Of a DNA stretch of 23,525 bases, positions 1-6,046 are shown piece by piece. Where the stretch lies: positions 1 to 23,525 of IMG/VR virus record IMGVR_UViG_3300042892_003753. One strand, given 5' to 3'. Positions within the stretch are counted from its first letter, which is position 1. The number at the start of each line of letters is the position of its first letter. Position numbers and translations under genes: made by a program. The notes under the pieces were generated by a model, which was given only the letters and a program-made list of their open reading frames with translations, ran no database searches and was not told the origin of the DNA. The DNA comes from a virus.

Positions 1-2
1 GT

Positions 3-95
3 GCCATGTACGCACACACATGCGAGGCGTGTGGGGATACAGGTATTATTATTTTTGATGAGGGCACCACACGCATAGACCCTTGCAAGTGCTAA
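3..95 (+). CDS. Tiny Cys-rich protein, or C-terminal end of a longer gene
   Basis: The frame is already open at the left edge and stops at 93-95. If the ATG at 6 is the start, the product is 29 aa. It contains CEACGDTG (a CxxCxxxG half zinc finger like those of the DnaJ central domain) and a terminal CKC, so four Cys could bind one metal. Very small Cys-pair proteins of this type are common in actinophages. The upstream sequence is missing, so I cannot tell a complete mini-protein from the tail of a longer one. Function unknown. Confidence 0.5.
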   Translation, partial: AMYAHTCEACGDTGIIIFDEGTTRIDPCKC

Positions 96-130
96 AAGGG
101 TACTAGTACTAATTAAAAAGCTGGTACCAG

Positions 131-430
131 ATGGATCTAAGTGGTGGGCATACATATGGTGTGCTCACTATTTTTTTCTATTTATTTTTTTATATATACG
201 TATCATACACAAATAGAAAATATTCAGATTTTGTCAAAATGAAAAAATTTTCAGATTTCAGGGTATATAATAGATATATGACAAATATACCATTATTACC
301 AGAGTATCCAGAACCACCTTCCCTGAGTGTAAAAATATTTTCAGAGACGGTTTGTAAAGATTGTGAATCAAAACCCATGGTTAATACTGACAACATGGGT
401 AGAGACACATCAATGTATAATCAAGGGTAG
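131..430 (+). CDS. Small single-pass membrane protein, hypothetical
   Basis: A 99-aa product with a strongly hydrophobic, aromatic segment at about residues 9-27 (VLTIFFYLFFYIYVSY), then a basic stretch rich in Lys and Arg and a polar tail containing CKDC. This predicts one N-terminal membrane helix with a short soluble tail. I do not recognise the family. It lies downstream of the Cys-rich mini-gene and converges with the minus-strand oxygenase gene, overlapping its 3' end by 10 bases. No clear Shine-Dalgarno precedes the ATG; a 10-base palindrome (CTGGTACCAG, 121-130) abuts it. The membrane segment is the main reason to treat it as real; a small accessory or lysis-related membrane protein is possible. 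Confidence 0.5.
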   Translation: MDLSGGHTYGVLTIFFYLFFYIYVSYTNRKYSDFVKMKKFSDFRVYNRYMTNIPLLPEYPEPPSLSVKIFSETVCKDCESKPMVNTDNMGRDTSMYNQG

Positions 431-1011
431 TTAGATCCATCATGCAGCTCAACGTCTGCAAATATTTCTGGATTTAAAATAACTGGGTTTTCTACTGTTC
501 CTCTAATAAAGGCTGTTGAAAAATATCTAATATTTGAACCAATAACCTTTTTAGGACCATGTAAGATATTTCCTCCATGCATAACTAACGATCTAGCTTT
601 TGGCTTGTAAACAATTTCAAGATCAGGGTATTCAATCTCGCCACCATCATAGTTATCATTATAATATATAACAATTCCATAACGAATATATTCTGATAAA
701 TGCTTTAACCAATAGTCTCTATGCTGTTGCATAGGTTCATGCTCTAAACATCTCTGTAATGCAGCATCTGGAATATACTCTGAGCTAATATATAGGTTTC
801 TTATATTGCTATTTATTTCTTCAAAAACTTTTGGTTTTTCACCATGGTATTGTTTTCCATAAAAAAATTCTTCTTTATCTTTTTCAGATAACGAGATCCA
901 CCAAGCATCTTCTTCTAGCAAATTGCAAAAGTCTAACACTTCTTTTTGTTGCTCTAATGTAACAAAATTTTCAATCTCGTATATGTCTGGAGAAAGACGA
1001 TTAACTTTCAA
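421..1011 (-). CDS. 2OG-Fe(II) oxygenase 1 (prolyl 4-hydroxylase-like)
   Basis: A 196-aa protein of the 2-oxoglutarate/Fe(II)-dependent dioxygenase superfamily, P4H-like branch. These enzymes use O2 and 2-oxoglutarate to hydroxylate a substrate, giving succinate and CO2. The metal triad is visible as H97-R-D99 (QQHRDYW) and distal H151 (ILHGP), with R162 as the likely 2OG-carboxylate ligand. Between them lies the family's typical block YYNDNYDGGEIEYP followed by YKPKARSLVMH. The start is TTG (CAA on the plus strand at 1009-1011), supported by an AGAGG ribosome site about 10 bases upstream inside the preceding gene, which it overlaps by 11 bases. It is the last gene of a four-gene minus-strand operon and lies apart from the seven related enzymes at 6765-13347. 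Substrate unknown. Confidence 0.9.
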   Translation of the reverse strand: MKVNRLSPDIYEIENFVTLEQQKEVLDFCNLLEEDAWWISLSEKDKEEFFYGKQYHGEKPKVFEEINSNIRNLYISSEYIPDAALQRCLEHEPMQQHRDYWLKHLSEYIRYGIVIYYNDNYDGGEIEYPDLEIVYKPKARSLVMHGGNILHGPKKVIGSNIRYFSTAFIRGTVENPVILNPEIFADVELHDGSNYP

Positions 1012-1201
1012 TTACGTTTGCCTCTTTTAACTTATCATACATATTTGAAAGCATAAAATTAAGGGATGCTTGGCTTTGCTCTATGCTTCTTTCAATATCT
1101 TCTGGATTCATTCCATTTTGCAAACAAAGGCTTCTGTTGTCTTCATTAAGGCTGTTTAGCATAAGTACAACAGTTTCTGTTTTTTTTTGTTCTTCAGTCA
1201 T
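1001..1201 (-). CDS. Small helical protein, hypothetical
   Basis: A 66-aa acidic, Glu/Asn/Ser-rich product that looks wholly alpha-helical, with hydrophobic residues at heptad-like spacing and no signal peptide or membrane segment. I do not recognise it. It sits between the zinc-ribbon gene (4-base gap) and oxygenase 1 (11-base overlap), so it is probably translationally coupled to both. The ATG is preceded by GGTGAT, a weak ribosome site. The tight packing supports it as a real gene. A small adaptor or chaperone role for the operon is possible, but nothing in the sequence shows it. Confidence 0.7.
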   Translation of the reverse strand: MTEEQKKTETVVLMLNSLNEDNRSLCLQNGMNPEDIERSIEQSQASLNFMLSNMYDKLKEANVIES

Positions 1202-1205
1202 TTTA

Positions 1206-1403
1206 TCACCACTTTCCTATAGGACATTTTGCTTTTTCTAATTTAGTTTTTAACTTCATAAAGCATCCACACTTTTTACAAGTTTCAGTATTTTTACGAA
1301 ACCATTCACACGATCTACATATTTCCAAACGGTACTGTTCAAGCTCTTCTGGACTTCTAGGAGATCCATTAATAAGATCCCAAGGCTTTACATCATCACT
1401 CAC
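1206..1403 (-). CDS. Cys-rich zinc-ribbon-like small protein (paralogue A)
   Basis: A 65-aa protein with six Cys in the pattern CxxC-x9-CxxCxC-x12-C (C29, C32, C42, C45, C47, C60), predicted to bind zinc as a small ribbon. It ends KCPIGKW. The same spacing and neighbouring residues (ICRSCE, CKKCGC, KTKLE, CPI.KW) recur in the 86-aa protein at 6502-6762, so the two are clear paralogues. Both lie just upstream of, or close to, a 2OG-Fe(II) oxygenase gene. The start is GTG, overlapping the stop of the nuclease-like gene by four bases (GTGA), with GGAG a few bases upstream. Such proteins are frequent in environmental phages; their function is not known to me. A role in protein-protein or nucleic-acid contacts is only inferred. 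Confidence 0.85.
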   Translation of the reverse strand: MSDDVKPWDLINGSPRSPEELEQYRLEICRSCEWFRKNTETCKKCGCFMKLKTKLEKAKCPIGKW

Positions 1404-2029
1404 AATATCTCCAATTTGGACGGTATATCAATAATATCACAAGATACAGTAGTCCATAACTGATGAGACATAGTAGGACGTATAGTAGCAGACATACCTG
1501 GTATCTCCATTACATATTTGTAGCCTTTTCCATGCTTAGATTCTTTTCTTGACCAATGCTCAAAACCATAATCCAATTTGGATGCTTCAAATACAAATAG
1601 ATAATAGGTCTTAGTCTCAATTTTGGACGGTATATGAGACCAATCCTGGTCTGCTTTGGCTAAACACACATAGTAATCAGCATGTGTAGTAGAAACACTC
1701 TCAACCATTTTCTCTAATGTTTCGTGTTTGCCTAGCCTAGATCCAGATATAACCAATGTGCACCTTTCTGGGTCATATCTTCCTGACTTGACGGATATAC
1801 TCTCGCCTGACTCCAAAGTCATGTCTATACTGACGCTATGGCTTCTATCAGGCTTCCAGTCATTTGGCATACCGTTTTGATTTAGGGTATCTGATACAAG
1901 TTCTTCTAAATACTCACTTGTACAAGGTAATCTATATACCGAATGATGGATTGCCAGCTTTTCTAGCAAACCACCAATTAGAATATTTTTGAGTTTATTA
2001 CGCATAATAGAATCCATTGTATCAGACAT
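1400..2029 (-). CDS. Putative PD-(D/E)XK nuclease, type II restriction-endonuclease-like
   Basis: A 209-aa protein. Residues about 60-100 show a beta-strand with an acidic residue (SIDMTL), a turn, then ISVKSGRYD, and about 12 residues later LVISGSRLGKHETLEK. The acidic residue followed by a second strand carrying (S)VK suits the D...(D/E)xK core of PD-(D/E)XK nucleases, and an ISxKSG...ISGSR layout is common in type II restriction enzymes. The first acidic position of the (D/E)xK pair is Ser here, a known variation in the superfamily but a reason for caution. The C-terminal half is rich in aromatic and basic residues, suitable for DNA contact. No methyltransferase gene is in the window, so if active it would be an orphan nuclease, perhaps for host DNA degradation or phage competition. 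It is the first gene of the minus-strand operon. Confidence 0.45.
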   Translation of the reverse strand: MSDTMDSIMRNKLKNILIGGLLEKLAIHHSVYRLPCTSEYLEELVSDTLNQNGMPNDWKPDRSHSVSIDMTLESGESISVKSGRYDPERCTLVISGSRLGKHETLEKMVESVSTTHADYYVCLAKADQDWSHIPSKIETKTYYLFVFEASKLDYGFEHWSRKESKHGKGYKYVMEIPGMSATIRPTMSHQLWTTVSCDIIDIPSKLEIL

Positions 2030-2094
2030 GCTTGGATGGTGTCAATCCATATGTGTCTAAGGGATGGTTTGTATAACCTCTATTTCGGCGACGA

Positions 2095-2119
2095 TTTAAG
2101 TGCCCCGCCCGAACTTAAA
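2095..2119. repeat. Stem-loop with GC-rich loop
   Basis: Inverted repeat TTTAAGT / ACTTAAA (7 bp, perfect) around an 11-base loop that is almost all C and G (GCCCCGCCCGA) in an otherwise very AT-rich region. No T-run follows on either strand, so it does not look like a standard terminator. It could be an operator between the divergent transcripts or part of a 5' leader. Compare the C-rich loop of the stem-loop at 3828-3873. Confidence 0.45.
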
Positions 2120-2140
2120 AGATAATTTAGTTTAGAATAA

Positions 2141-2149
2141 TGGTATAAT
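2141..2149 (+). promoter_or_regulatory. Extended -10 promoter, leaderless start at 2156
   Basis: TGGTATAAT with no recognisable -35. Six bases separate the box from the ATG at 2156, so +1 should fall on or next to the start codon, giving a leaderless mRNA. No Shine-Dalgarno is present, which agrees. Confidence 0.75.
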
Positions 2150-2155
2150 CTTTGC

Positions 2156-2437
2156 ATGACATTACATTCCCTAACCACACTAAGCAGCTCAACTGCTACA
2201 CTTCTAACTCCAAACGGAACTCACAGCGGATTGGACATTACTGTTCAAAATGTTGATGCATCAGCATATGTATATGTTGGTGGAGAAGGTGTTACTTCAA
2301 CTAATTATGGATTTCGCTTAGCACCAGCTGCAGCACTTTCTATTGAGCTGCCAGGAAAAGATGCACTCTATGCAATAACAAGTATTAATGGTTCCAAGAT
2401 TGCAGTACTCAAGACAAACCTAGAGTCAGGTAACTAA
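2156..2437 (+). CDS. Small beta-rich phage structural protein, hypothetical
   Basis: A 93-aa protein rich in Thr, Ser, Ala and Leu with alternating beta-strand pattern (LDITVQNVDASAYVYVGG, FRLAPAAALSIELPG), suggesting one small beta-sandwich domain. No signal peptide or membrane helix. I do not recognise a named family, but proteins of this size and composition often sit with tail or capsid-decoration genes. The start follows from the -10 box six bases upstream (leaderless). The collagen-like fibre gene follows two bases after its stop, so the two are likely co-transcribed. Role in the virion is inferred from position and composition only. Confidence 0.75.
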   Translation: MTLHSLTTLSSSTATLLTPNGTHSGLDITVQNVDASAYVYVGGEGVTSTNYGFRLAPAAALSIELPGKDALYAITSINGSKIAVLKTNLESGN

Positions 2438-2439
2438 TA

Positions 2440-3285
2440 ATGGCACGGTTTACTAGTGCAGGCGGTGGAGGCGGAGAGCCAGGAGCACCAGGCGCTGATG
2501 GAGCGGATGCTCTTTGGAGCTTTGAAGGTGAATGGGCAAACGGAATTGACTATGCTGCTGGATCTGTAGTTGAATATCAAGGATCTAGTTATTATCATCC
2601 TACTGGCCAATTTTCATCATACTCTCCACCAACAAATGGGTGGCTTTTAGTATCTTCTAAAGGTGAAGACGGTGCAGATGGTTCTGCTGCAGATACTGGA
2701 CAAATTACATTTTTAGGCGTATACATTATAGGTTCTGGAGCGGGATCTGGTGATGGATATGGAAATGGAACTATTAAATTACTTCCAGACGGAGACCTAA
2801 TTGCACAGCAATATCATGAAGATCAATACCTAATTATTGATCCCACTGCACCCAACCATATTCATATTCGTGCAGGTGGGGAACAAGATGCTTCTGCAGC
2901 AGAACTAATATTTGGTGGAGAAAGAACTAAGGTTCAAGTATCTGATACTGAAAGATTAGTATTGGTAAGCACAAGACCGCCTGGAGAAGAAGTATCTGAA
3001 AACCAATGGATATTTGGATCTGATGGATTATTAACTGGCCCAGCACCAGACAGTTTAATAAAAGTTAATGGACTTTATGGTAAAGATGCAGATCCTTTAT
3101 TTTTACTTGCTCCTGACACTGTTGTTATATCTGGAGATGGTGGAGAATTCTTAGATGATCCAACTGTTGCTGATAATCAAATTGCAACTATTGGTGATTT
3201 ACCAACGGGAGCAACAGGAACATTTACTTCTCAAGACAACAAAACAGTAACAGTAACTAATGGAATTATTACAAGCATAGTTTAA
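2440..3285 (+). CDS. Collagen-like/carbohydrate-binding minor tail or fibre protein
   Basis: A 281-aa structural protein. Residues 8-12 are a glycine run, followed by four Gly-X-Y triplets (G12 to about D23) with Pro at two Y positions (P14, P17). Residues about 26-72 resemble the CBM5/12 chitin-binding fold: WSFEGEW...Y..GSVVEYQGSSYY..., then a Trp-Leu (GWLLVS). A second short Gly/Asp segment (KGEDGADGSA) follows, and the rest is beta-rich with GDG turns, as in phage fibres and tip proteins. It would bind cell-surface glycan. The gene begins two bases after the preceding stop, without a clear ribosome site. The collagen-like prolines make it a possible substrate for the oxygenases encoded nearby (inference). 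Confidence 0.75.
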   Translation: MARFTSAGGGGGEPGAPGADGADALWSFEGEWANGIDYAAGSVVEYQGSSYYHPTGQFSSYSPPTNGWLLVSSKGEDGADGSAADTGQITFLGVYIIGSGAGSGDGYGNGTIKLLPDGDLIAQQYHEDQYLIIDPTAPNHIHIRAGGEQDASAAELIFGGERTKVQVSDTERLVLVSTRPPGEEVSENQWIFGSDGLLTGPAPDSLIKVNGLYGKDADPLFLLAPDTVVISGDGGEFLDDPTVADNQIATIGDLPTGATGTFTSQDNKTVTVTNGIITSIV

Positions 3286-3299
3286 TCAATCTTAAATAA

Positions 3300-3308
3300 T
3301 GATATAAT
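3300..3308 (+). promoter_or_regulatory. Extended -10 promoter, near-leaderless start at 3318
   Basis: TGATATAAT. Nine bases separate it from the ATG at 3318, so +1 is predicted within two or three bases of the start codon. No Shine-Dalgarno is visible. Confidence 0.65.
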
Positions 3309-3317
3309 AATCTTATT

Positions 3318-3584
3318 ATGACAATTCAAGACTGGGCTTCGCTAATTGTAGCAATTCTTACAATTGTCTCATCTATAGCTTTTTCAATCAAGTGGCTTGT
3401 TAAACACTATCTAAGCGAACTTAAGCCCAATGGAGGCTCAAGCGTAAAGGATCAAATAAATAGACTTGAAAGTGCTTTAGAGGATCAAAGAATTCATTCT
3501 ATTGAATCTAGAAATCGTCAAGAGTCCAAGATTGATGAAATGTATAAAATTTTAATTGAGCATATTGCTAAGACTAACAAATAA
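3318..3584 (+). CDS. Single-pass membrane protein with coiled coil, candidate holin
   Basis: An 88-aa protein with one hydrophobic helix at about residues 7-28 (ASLIVAILTIVSSIAFSIKWLV), a basic junction, and a charged C-terminal half (about residues 42-85) with heptad-like hydrophobics that predicts a coiled coil. This layout matches small one-helix holin or holin-like proteins of actinophages, which permeabilise the membrane so that a lysin can reach peptidoglycan. The phage lysin candidate lies far away at 14019-14591 on the other strand, so the context does not confirm the role. It has its own promoter immediately upstream and is followed by 314 bases without a gene. An alternative is a membrane anchor for another phage process. 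Confidence 0.6.
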   Translation: MTIQDWASLIVAILTIVSSIAFSIKWLVKHYLSELKPNGGSSVKDQINRLESALEDQRIHSIESRNRQESKIDEMYKILIEHIAKTNK

Positions 3585-3810
3585 TCTAATTTTCCTATTT
3601 TCCTTATATATAATATATTAACTATCTTTTAAAAACCTATATTAGATATACTTCTTTTCTTTATATATTTTAAGTATACACTACCGTTTTGAGTGATTCA
3701 ACTTAAAGTTCAAAAAAAGTTTATAACAATTCTGTAACAATTTCAAATACCCTGGCCTTATAACTTTTTGTTATATTATATGTCCACTTTGTCTATATTT
3801 ATATAAACAA

Positions 3811-3819
3811 TGTTATAAT
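3811..3819 (+). promoter_or_regulatory. Extended -10 promoter firing into a 5'-terminal stem-loop
   Basis: TGTTATAAT. Predicted +1 at about 3826, two bases before the 13-bp stem-loop. The transcript would therefore begin with the hairpin. Confidence 0.6.
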
Positions 3820-3827
3820 TTAAGTCT

Positions 3828-3873
3828 GCTAGTACTCAGGTTCTAACCCACCCCACTGCGCCTGAGTACTAGC
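3828..3873 (+). ncRNA. Perfect 13-bp stem-loop with C-rich 20-base loop: candidate small RNA, leader or terminator
   Basis: GCTAGTACTCAGG (3828-3840) pairs perfectly with CCTGAGTACTAGC (3861-3873) around a 20-base loop containing ACCCACCCCACT. CTTTATTTT follows directly. With the promoter at 3811-3819 this could be a short, self-contained structured RNA of roughly 50-60 bases, or the 5' leader of the gene at 3899. It could also simply be the terminator of the holin-like gene, although a 20-base loop is long for a terminator and the T-tract is interrupted. Confidence 0.45.
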
Positions 3874-3882
3874 TTTATTTTA

Positions 3883-3891
3883 TGGTATAAT
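3883..3891 (+). promoter_or_regulatory. Extended -10 promoter, leaderless start at 3899
   Basis: TGGTATAAT with seven bases to the ATG at 3899, so +1 should coincide with the start codon. This argues against the out-of-frame ATG at 3894, only two bases after the box. Confidence 0.7.
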
Positions 3892-3898
3892 CAATGAT

Positions 3899-4315
3899 AT
3901 GTGTACACCTACAATGGAAAAATTTGGAGCAACGCCAGCAAATATTCAGTGGGCCGTTGTTCGTGGAGATTATGCTTCTTTTACTGTTTCTTTTCTTGAA
4001 AATGATGAAGTTACAGAGTTTGATACAGACGGATGGCAATTTTCTGCTACCGCATATGATCCAACAACAGATGTACTTGACGAACTAGATGTTTTAGTTG
4101 ATGGTTCAGTAATTACTGTAAGCGCTCCAGCACTTATAACTGAAAATTGGGGAATAAAGTACAGGTCGGTAGTAGCAGAATTGCTATTTGACCTACAGGC
4201 ATTAATACCAGATGGCAATTCTACAATTACTTGGACTCCAGTAATAGGCACAATTTGTGTACTTGGAGATGTTTCTCCAGGCACTGCAAGAAGTACTATT
4301 GGTGGTTTGTCTTAA
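3899..4315 (+). CDS. BppU-like N-terminal-domain baseplate/fibre protein (paralogue A)
   Basis: A 138-aa beta-rich protein related to the 136-aa protein at 14734-15144. Both share an N-terminal pattern of W..V.GD.ASF.V...., then .D.W.....(Y/F)(D/K).PTT, and both end with a hydrophobic strand leading into I.(V/L)L.DV. The pattern suits the N-terminal domain of BppU-type baseplate upper proteins, which attach receptor-binding fibres to the tail tip; this assignment is by pattern only. The start is set by the leaderless promoter. A 27-aa reading frame begins on the base after its stop, and a collagen-like fibre follows, so the order adaptor, small protein, fibre resembles that at 14734-15833. 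Confidence 0.65.
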   Translation: MCTPTMEKFGATPANIQWAVVRGDYASFTVSFLENDEVTEFDTDGWQFSATAYDPTTDVLDELDVLVDGSVITVSAPALITENWGIKYRSVVAELLFDLQALIPDGNSTITWTPVIGTICVLGDVSPGTARSTIGGLS

Positions 4316-4399
4316 ATGATAATTAAAATTAAGGACACCAATCCAAAACTTCCACCATTGATAAAAGTTAATGGGACTGTTTTCAAAGTAAAGAAATAA
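4316..4399 (+). CDS. 27-aa basic mini-protein, hypothetical
   Basis: A 27-aa frame starting on the base directly after the preceding stop (TAA then ATG) and ending three bases before the next ATG. The product is basic, with nine Lys, no Cys and a Leu-Pro-Pro-Leu core (IKIKDTNPKLPPLIKVNGTV), reading as two short beta-strands. It occupies the same slot as the 73-aa protein at 15144-15365, after the paralogous BppU-like gene, but I see no clear similarity between the two. Its exact fit between two structural genes suggests it is translated; its role is unknown. Confidence 0.45.
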   Translation: MIIKIKDTNPKLPPLIKVNGTVFKVKK

Positions 4400-4402
4400 C
4401 CA

Positions 4403-5131
4403 ATGGCCATATCAAAAAATATGGATGCTCCAAAAACCAGATATTCTGAAGCAGTAAAATCAACCAAAAGCATAGAGGCTAACAATACTGAGTATATAGC
4501 CGTGCCAGGAATACAGGGAGAAAAGGGTGAGGTAGGCCCACCAGGACCACAAGGACCTCAAGGCCCAAGAGGAGAGCGTGGCATTCCTGGAAAAGATGGT
4601 AAAGAAGGACCAAAAGGTGATCCTGGTAAGGGCGGTGGAGAGGGTTACGAAAGTCCATCAGGTCAATATCCAGGATGGGCATATTATCAAAACAAAAATA
4701 AAAAACCATTATTTTTAGGCCCTGAGAGAGGTAATGATGGTTGGGTAGATATTTTGATGGATGATGATGCAGATAATAATATTTTAAGATTTCTTCCAAA
4801 AAATTCAGTGTCACTTTGGAATTCAGTGACACAAAGAATTAACTTAAAGGGTTTAAAGGCAGGATCTATTATAACAATTCGTTATGATATTACTTTAAGC
4901 ACATTTAACAATAATACAGAGGTTTGGTTTAGGACAGTTACCCCAGACCTTTCATATGGGCCTACGACTTTGGTTGGCAACTTAAAATATCAGTTTGAAT
5001 ACGACCTATCCCTAGAACATACATTTTTTGTAGAAAATGAAAAAATGAAAACCCTAGGTGCATACTCACAGATCCTTACTGATAATGAGTCTTCAATGAT
5101 TGTTAAGTCTATGTATATAAATATTCTTTAA
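4403..5131 (+). CDS. Collagen-like tail-fibre protein
   Basis: A 242-aa protein. Residues 36-77 form 14 consecutive Gly-X-Y triplets (for example GPPGPQGPQGPRG), enough for a short collagen triple helix, so the protein is probably a trimeric fibre. Pro occupies the Y position at P47, P62 and P74, the X-Pro-Gly context that collagen prolyl 4-hydroxylases modify; Lys is at Y at K41 and K71. The N-terminal 35 residues would be the attachment part. The C-terminal 160 residues are beta-rich and likely form the receptor-binding head (SIITIRYDITLSTF..., YQFEYDLSLEHTFFV). It follows the BppU-like adaptor gene. Phage collagen-like fibres are well known; presence alongside eight P4H-like enzymes is not. 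Confidence 0.85.
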   Translation: MAISKNMDAPKTRYSEAVKSTKSIEANNTEYIAVPGIQGEKGEVGPPGPQGPQGPRGERGIPGKDGKEGPKGDPGKGGGEGYESPSGQYPGWAYYQNKNKKPLFLGPERGNDGWVDILMDDDADNNILRFLPKNSVSLWNSVTQRINLKGLKAGSIITIRYDITLSTFNNNTEVWFRTVTPDLSYGPTTLVGNLKYQFEYDLSLEHTFFVENEKMKTLGAYSQILTDNESSMIVKSMYINIL

Positions 5132-5185
5132 AATAAAAATGTAAAATTAATATAATGGTCTGTATGTTTAAAATGTCTTATTTTG

Positions 5186-5194
5186 TGGTATAAT
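5186..5194 (+). promoter_or_regulatory. Extended -10 promoter, leaderless start at 5202
   Basis: TGGTATAAT. An ATG lies one base after the box (5196), too close to be transcribed, and a second in-frame ATG seven bases after it (5202) matches the predicted +1. The second is therefore the likely start. A further TATAAT (5151-5156) upstream lacks the TG extension. Confidence 0.7.
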
Positions 5195-5201
5195 TATGAA
5201 C

Positions 5202-6041
5202 ATGAGCGCCCAGAAACCTAATTCCATTGATTCTTCAACAAAGTCAGCGCCACTTGCACCTACAATAGGAACAGCAACAAATGTTGGAACTGGTCGTGCC
5301 TATAATAATGGTTCTGCAACAATTACATTTACTGCACCTACATTTGATGGAAAACTACCAATCACTTCTTATACTGTAACATCTAGCGCTGGTGGATTTA
5401 CAGCATCTGGTGCTTCATCTCCATTAACTGTAACAGGTCTTGCTTCTGGTACAGCATATACATTTACAGTAACTGCTACTAATGCAGTTGGCACAAGCCC
5501 TGCCTCTGCTGCATCTAATAGTATTACTGCAACTACTGTTCCACAGGCTCCTACCATTGGTACCGCTACTGGTGGCGCATCTGGTGTTGTGTCAGTACCT
5601 TTTACCACTAATGCAACTGGTGGTTCTGCAATTACTGGATATACTGCAACATCTTCGTCTGCTCGCACAGCTACAGGAGCTTCTACTCCAATTGCATTTA
5701 CAGAAATTTCTGCTGGAACTTATACTTATACAGTTAGAGCAACAAATGCAAATGGTAACTCTGAAGTATCTGCTGCAAGTAATTCTGTAGTGTCAACATT
5801 TGGTCCGTTCTTCCCACCATTCTTTCCTCCATTCTTTCCGCCATTCTTCCCGTTCTTCCCATTCTTCCCACCGTTCTTCCCACCGTTCTTCCCATTCTTC
5901 CCACCGTTCTTCCCACCATTCTTCCCACCATTCTTCCCACCATTCTTCCCACCATTTTTTGGCGGTGGCAATAACAATTGTTCGCCTGGAAGAGCTAATT
6001 GCAGCGGCGATGGTGGCACTTGTGGAGACTGCTTCGCTTAA
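5202..6041 (+). CDS. FnIII-like fibre protein with Phe/Pro repeat and Cys-rich tail
   Basis: A 279-aa surface or fibre protein. Residues about 17-111 and 112-200 are two fibronectin type III-like domains, each starting (A/Q)APTIGTAT and carrying Y.(V/A)T.S and YT(F/Y)TV.ATNA.G.S signatures. Residues 202-253 are an uninterrupted tract of FFPP and FFP units. Residues 254-279 hold a Gly/Asn linker and four Cys (C260, C267, C274, C277). FnIII domains on phage tails commonly bind carbohydrate. The Phe/Pro tract is highly unusual: hydrophobic, Pro-rich and probably an extended rod or membrane-interacting segment. I chose the ATG at 5202 over 5196 because the promoter leaves no room to transcribe the first. 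The tract is a possible substrate of the nearby prolyl-hydroxylase-like enzymes (inference). Confidence 0.8.
   Translation: MSAQKPNSIDSSTKSAPLAPTIGTATNVGTGRAYNNGSATITFTAPTFDGKLPITSYTVTSSAGGFTASGASSPLTVTGLASGTAYTFTVTATNAVGTSPASAASNSITATTVPQAPTIGTATGGASGVVSVPFTTNATGGSAITGYTATSSSARTATGASTPIAFTEISAGTYTYTVRATNANGNSEVSAASNSVVSTFGPFFPPFFPPFFPPFFPFFPFFPPFFPPFFPFFPPFFPPFFPPFFPPFFPPFFGGGNNNCSPGRANCSGDGGTCGDCFA
5805..5960 (+). repeat. 156-base TTCTTCCC(A/G)CC(A/G) repeat encoding (FFPP)n
   Basis: Fifty-two codons, nearly all TTC and CCA/CCG, in 12-base (FFPP) units interrupted three times by 9-base (FFP) units. The right-hand copies are almost identical in DNA, while the left ones vary at third positions, so the array looks recently expanded at its right end. 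Slippage in units of 9 or 12 bases keeps frame and would change tract length. Confidence 0.9.
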
Positions 6042-6046
6042 GAATA

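Larger units (their letters stand above)
2030..2155. other. Divergent intergenic region
   Basis: This region separates the minus-strand operon from the plus-strand structural genes. It holds the extended -10 box for the gene at 2156 and a stem-loop at 2095-2119. For the minus operon the best -10 candidate I see is TATACA on the minus strand (about 2070-2075), which lacks the TGn extension of the other promoters here; I regard it as weak. No gene is seen in this stretch. Confidence 0.5.
3585..3898. other. AT-rich gene-free region with stem-loop and two promoters
   Basis: No credible gene in 314 bases. The left two thirds are very AT-rich with only short imperfect inverted repeats. The right end carries an extended -10 box (3811-3819), a perfect 13-bp stem-loop (3828-3873) and a second extended -10 box (3883-3891) that drives the next gene. 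Confidence 0.6.

Noticed and set aside
3828-3873. tRNA-like element (loop contains GGTTCTAACC-like text)
   Set aside because: No acceptor stem, anticodon arm or CCA context; the simple 13-bp hairpin explains the sequence.
3894-4088. Alternative ATG and frame at 3894
   Set aside because: It begins two bases after the -10 box, and the frame at 3899 is longer and has a paralogue at 14734.
5726-6019. Long minus-strand and alternative plus-strand frames across the Phe/Pro repeat
   Set aside because: A 12-base repeat keeps several frames open at once, giving Gly-Lys or Ser-His repeats. Only the frame continuous with the FnIII domains has a promoter, start and sensible domains.
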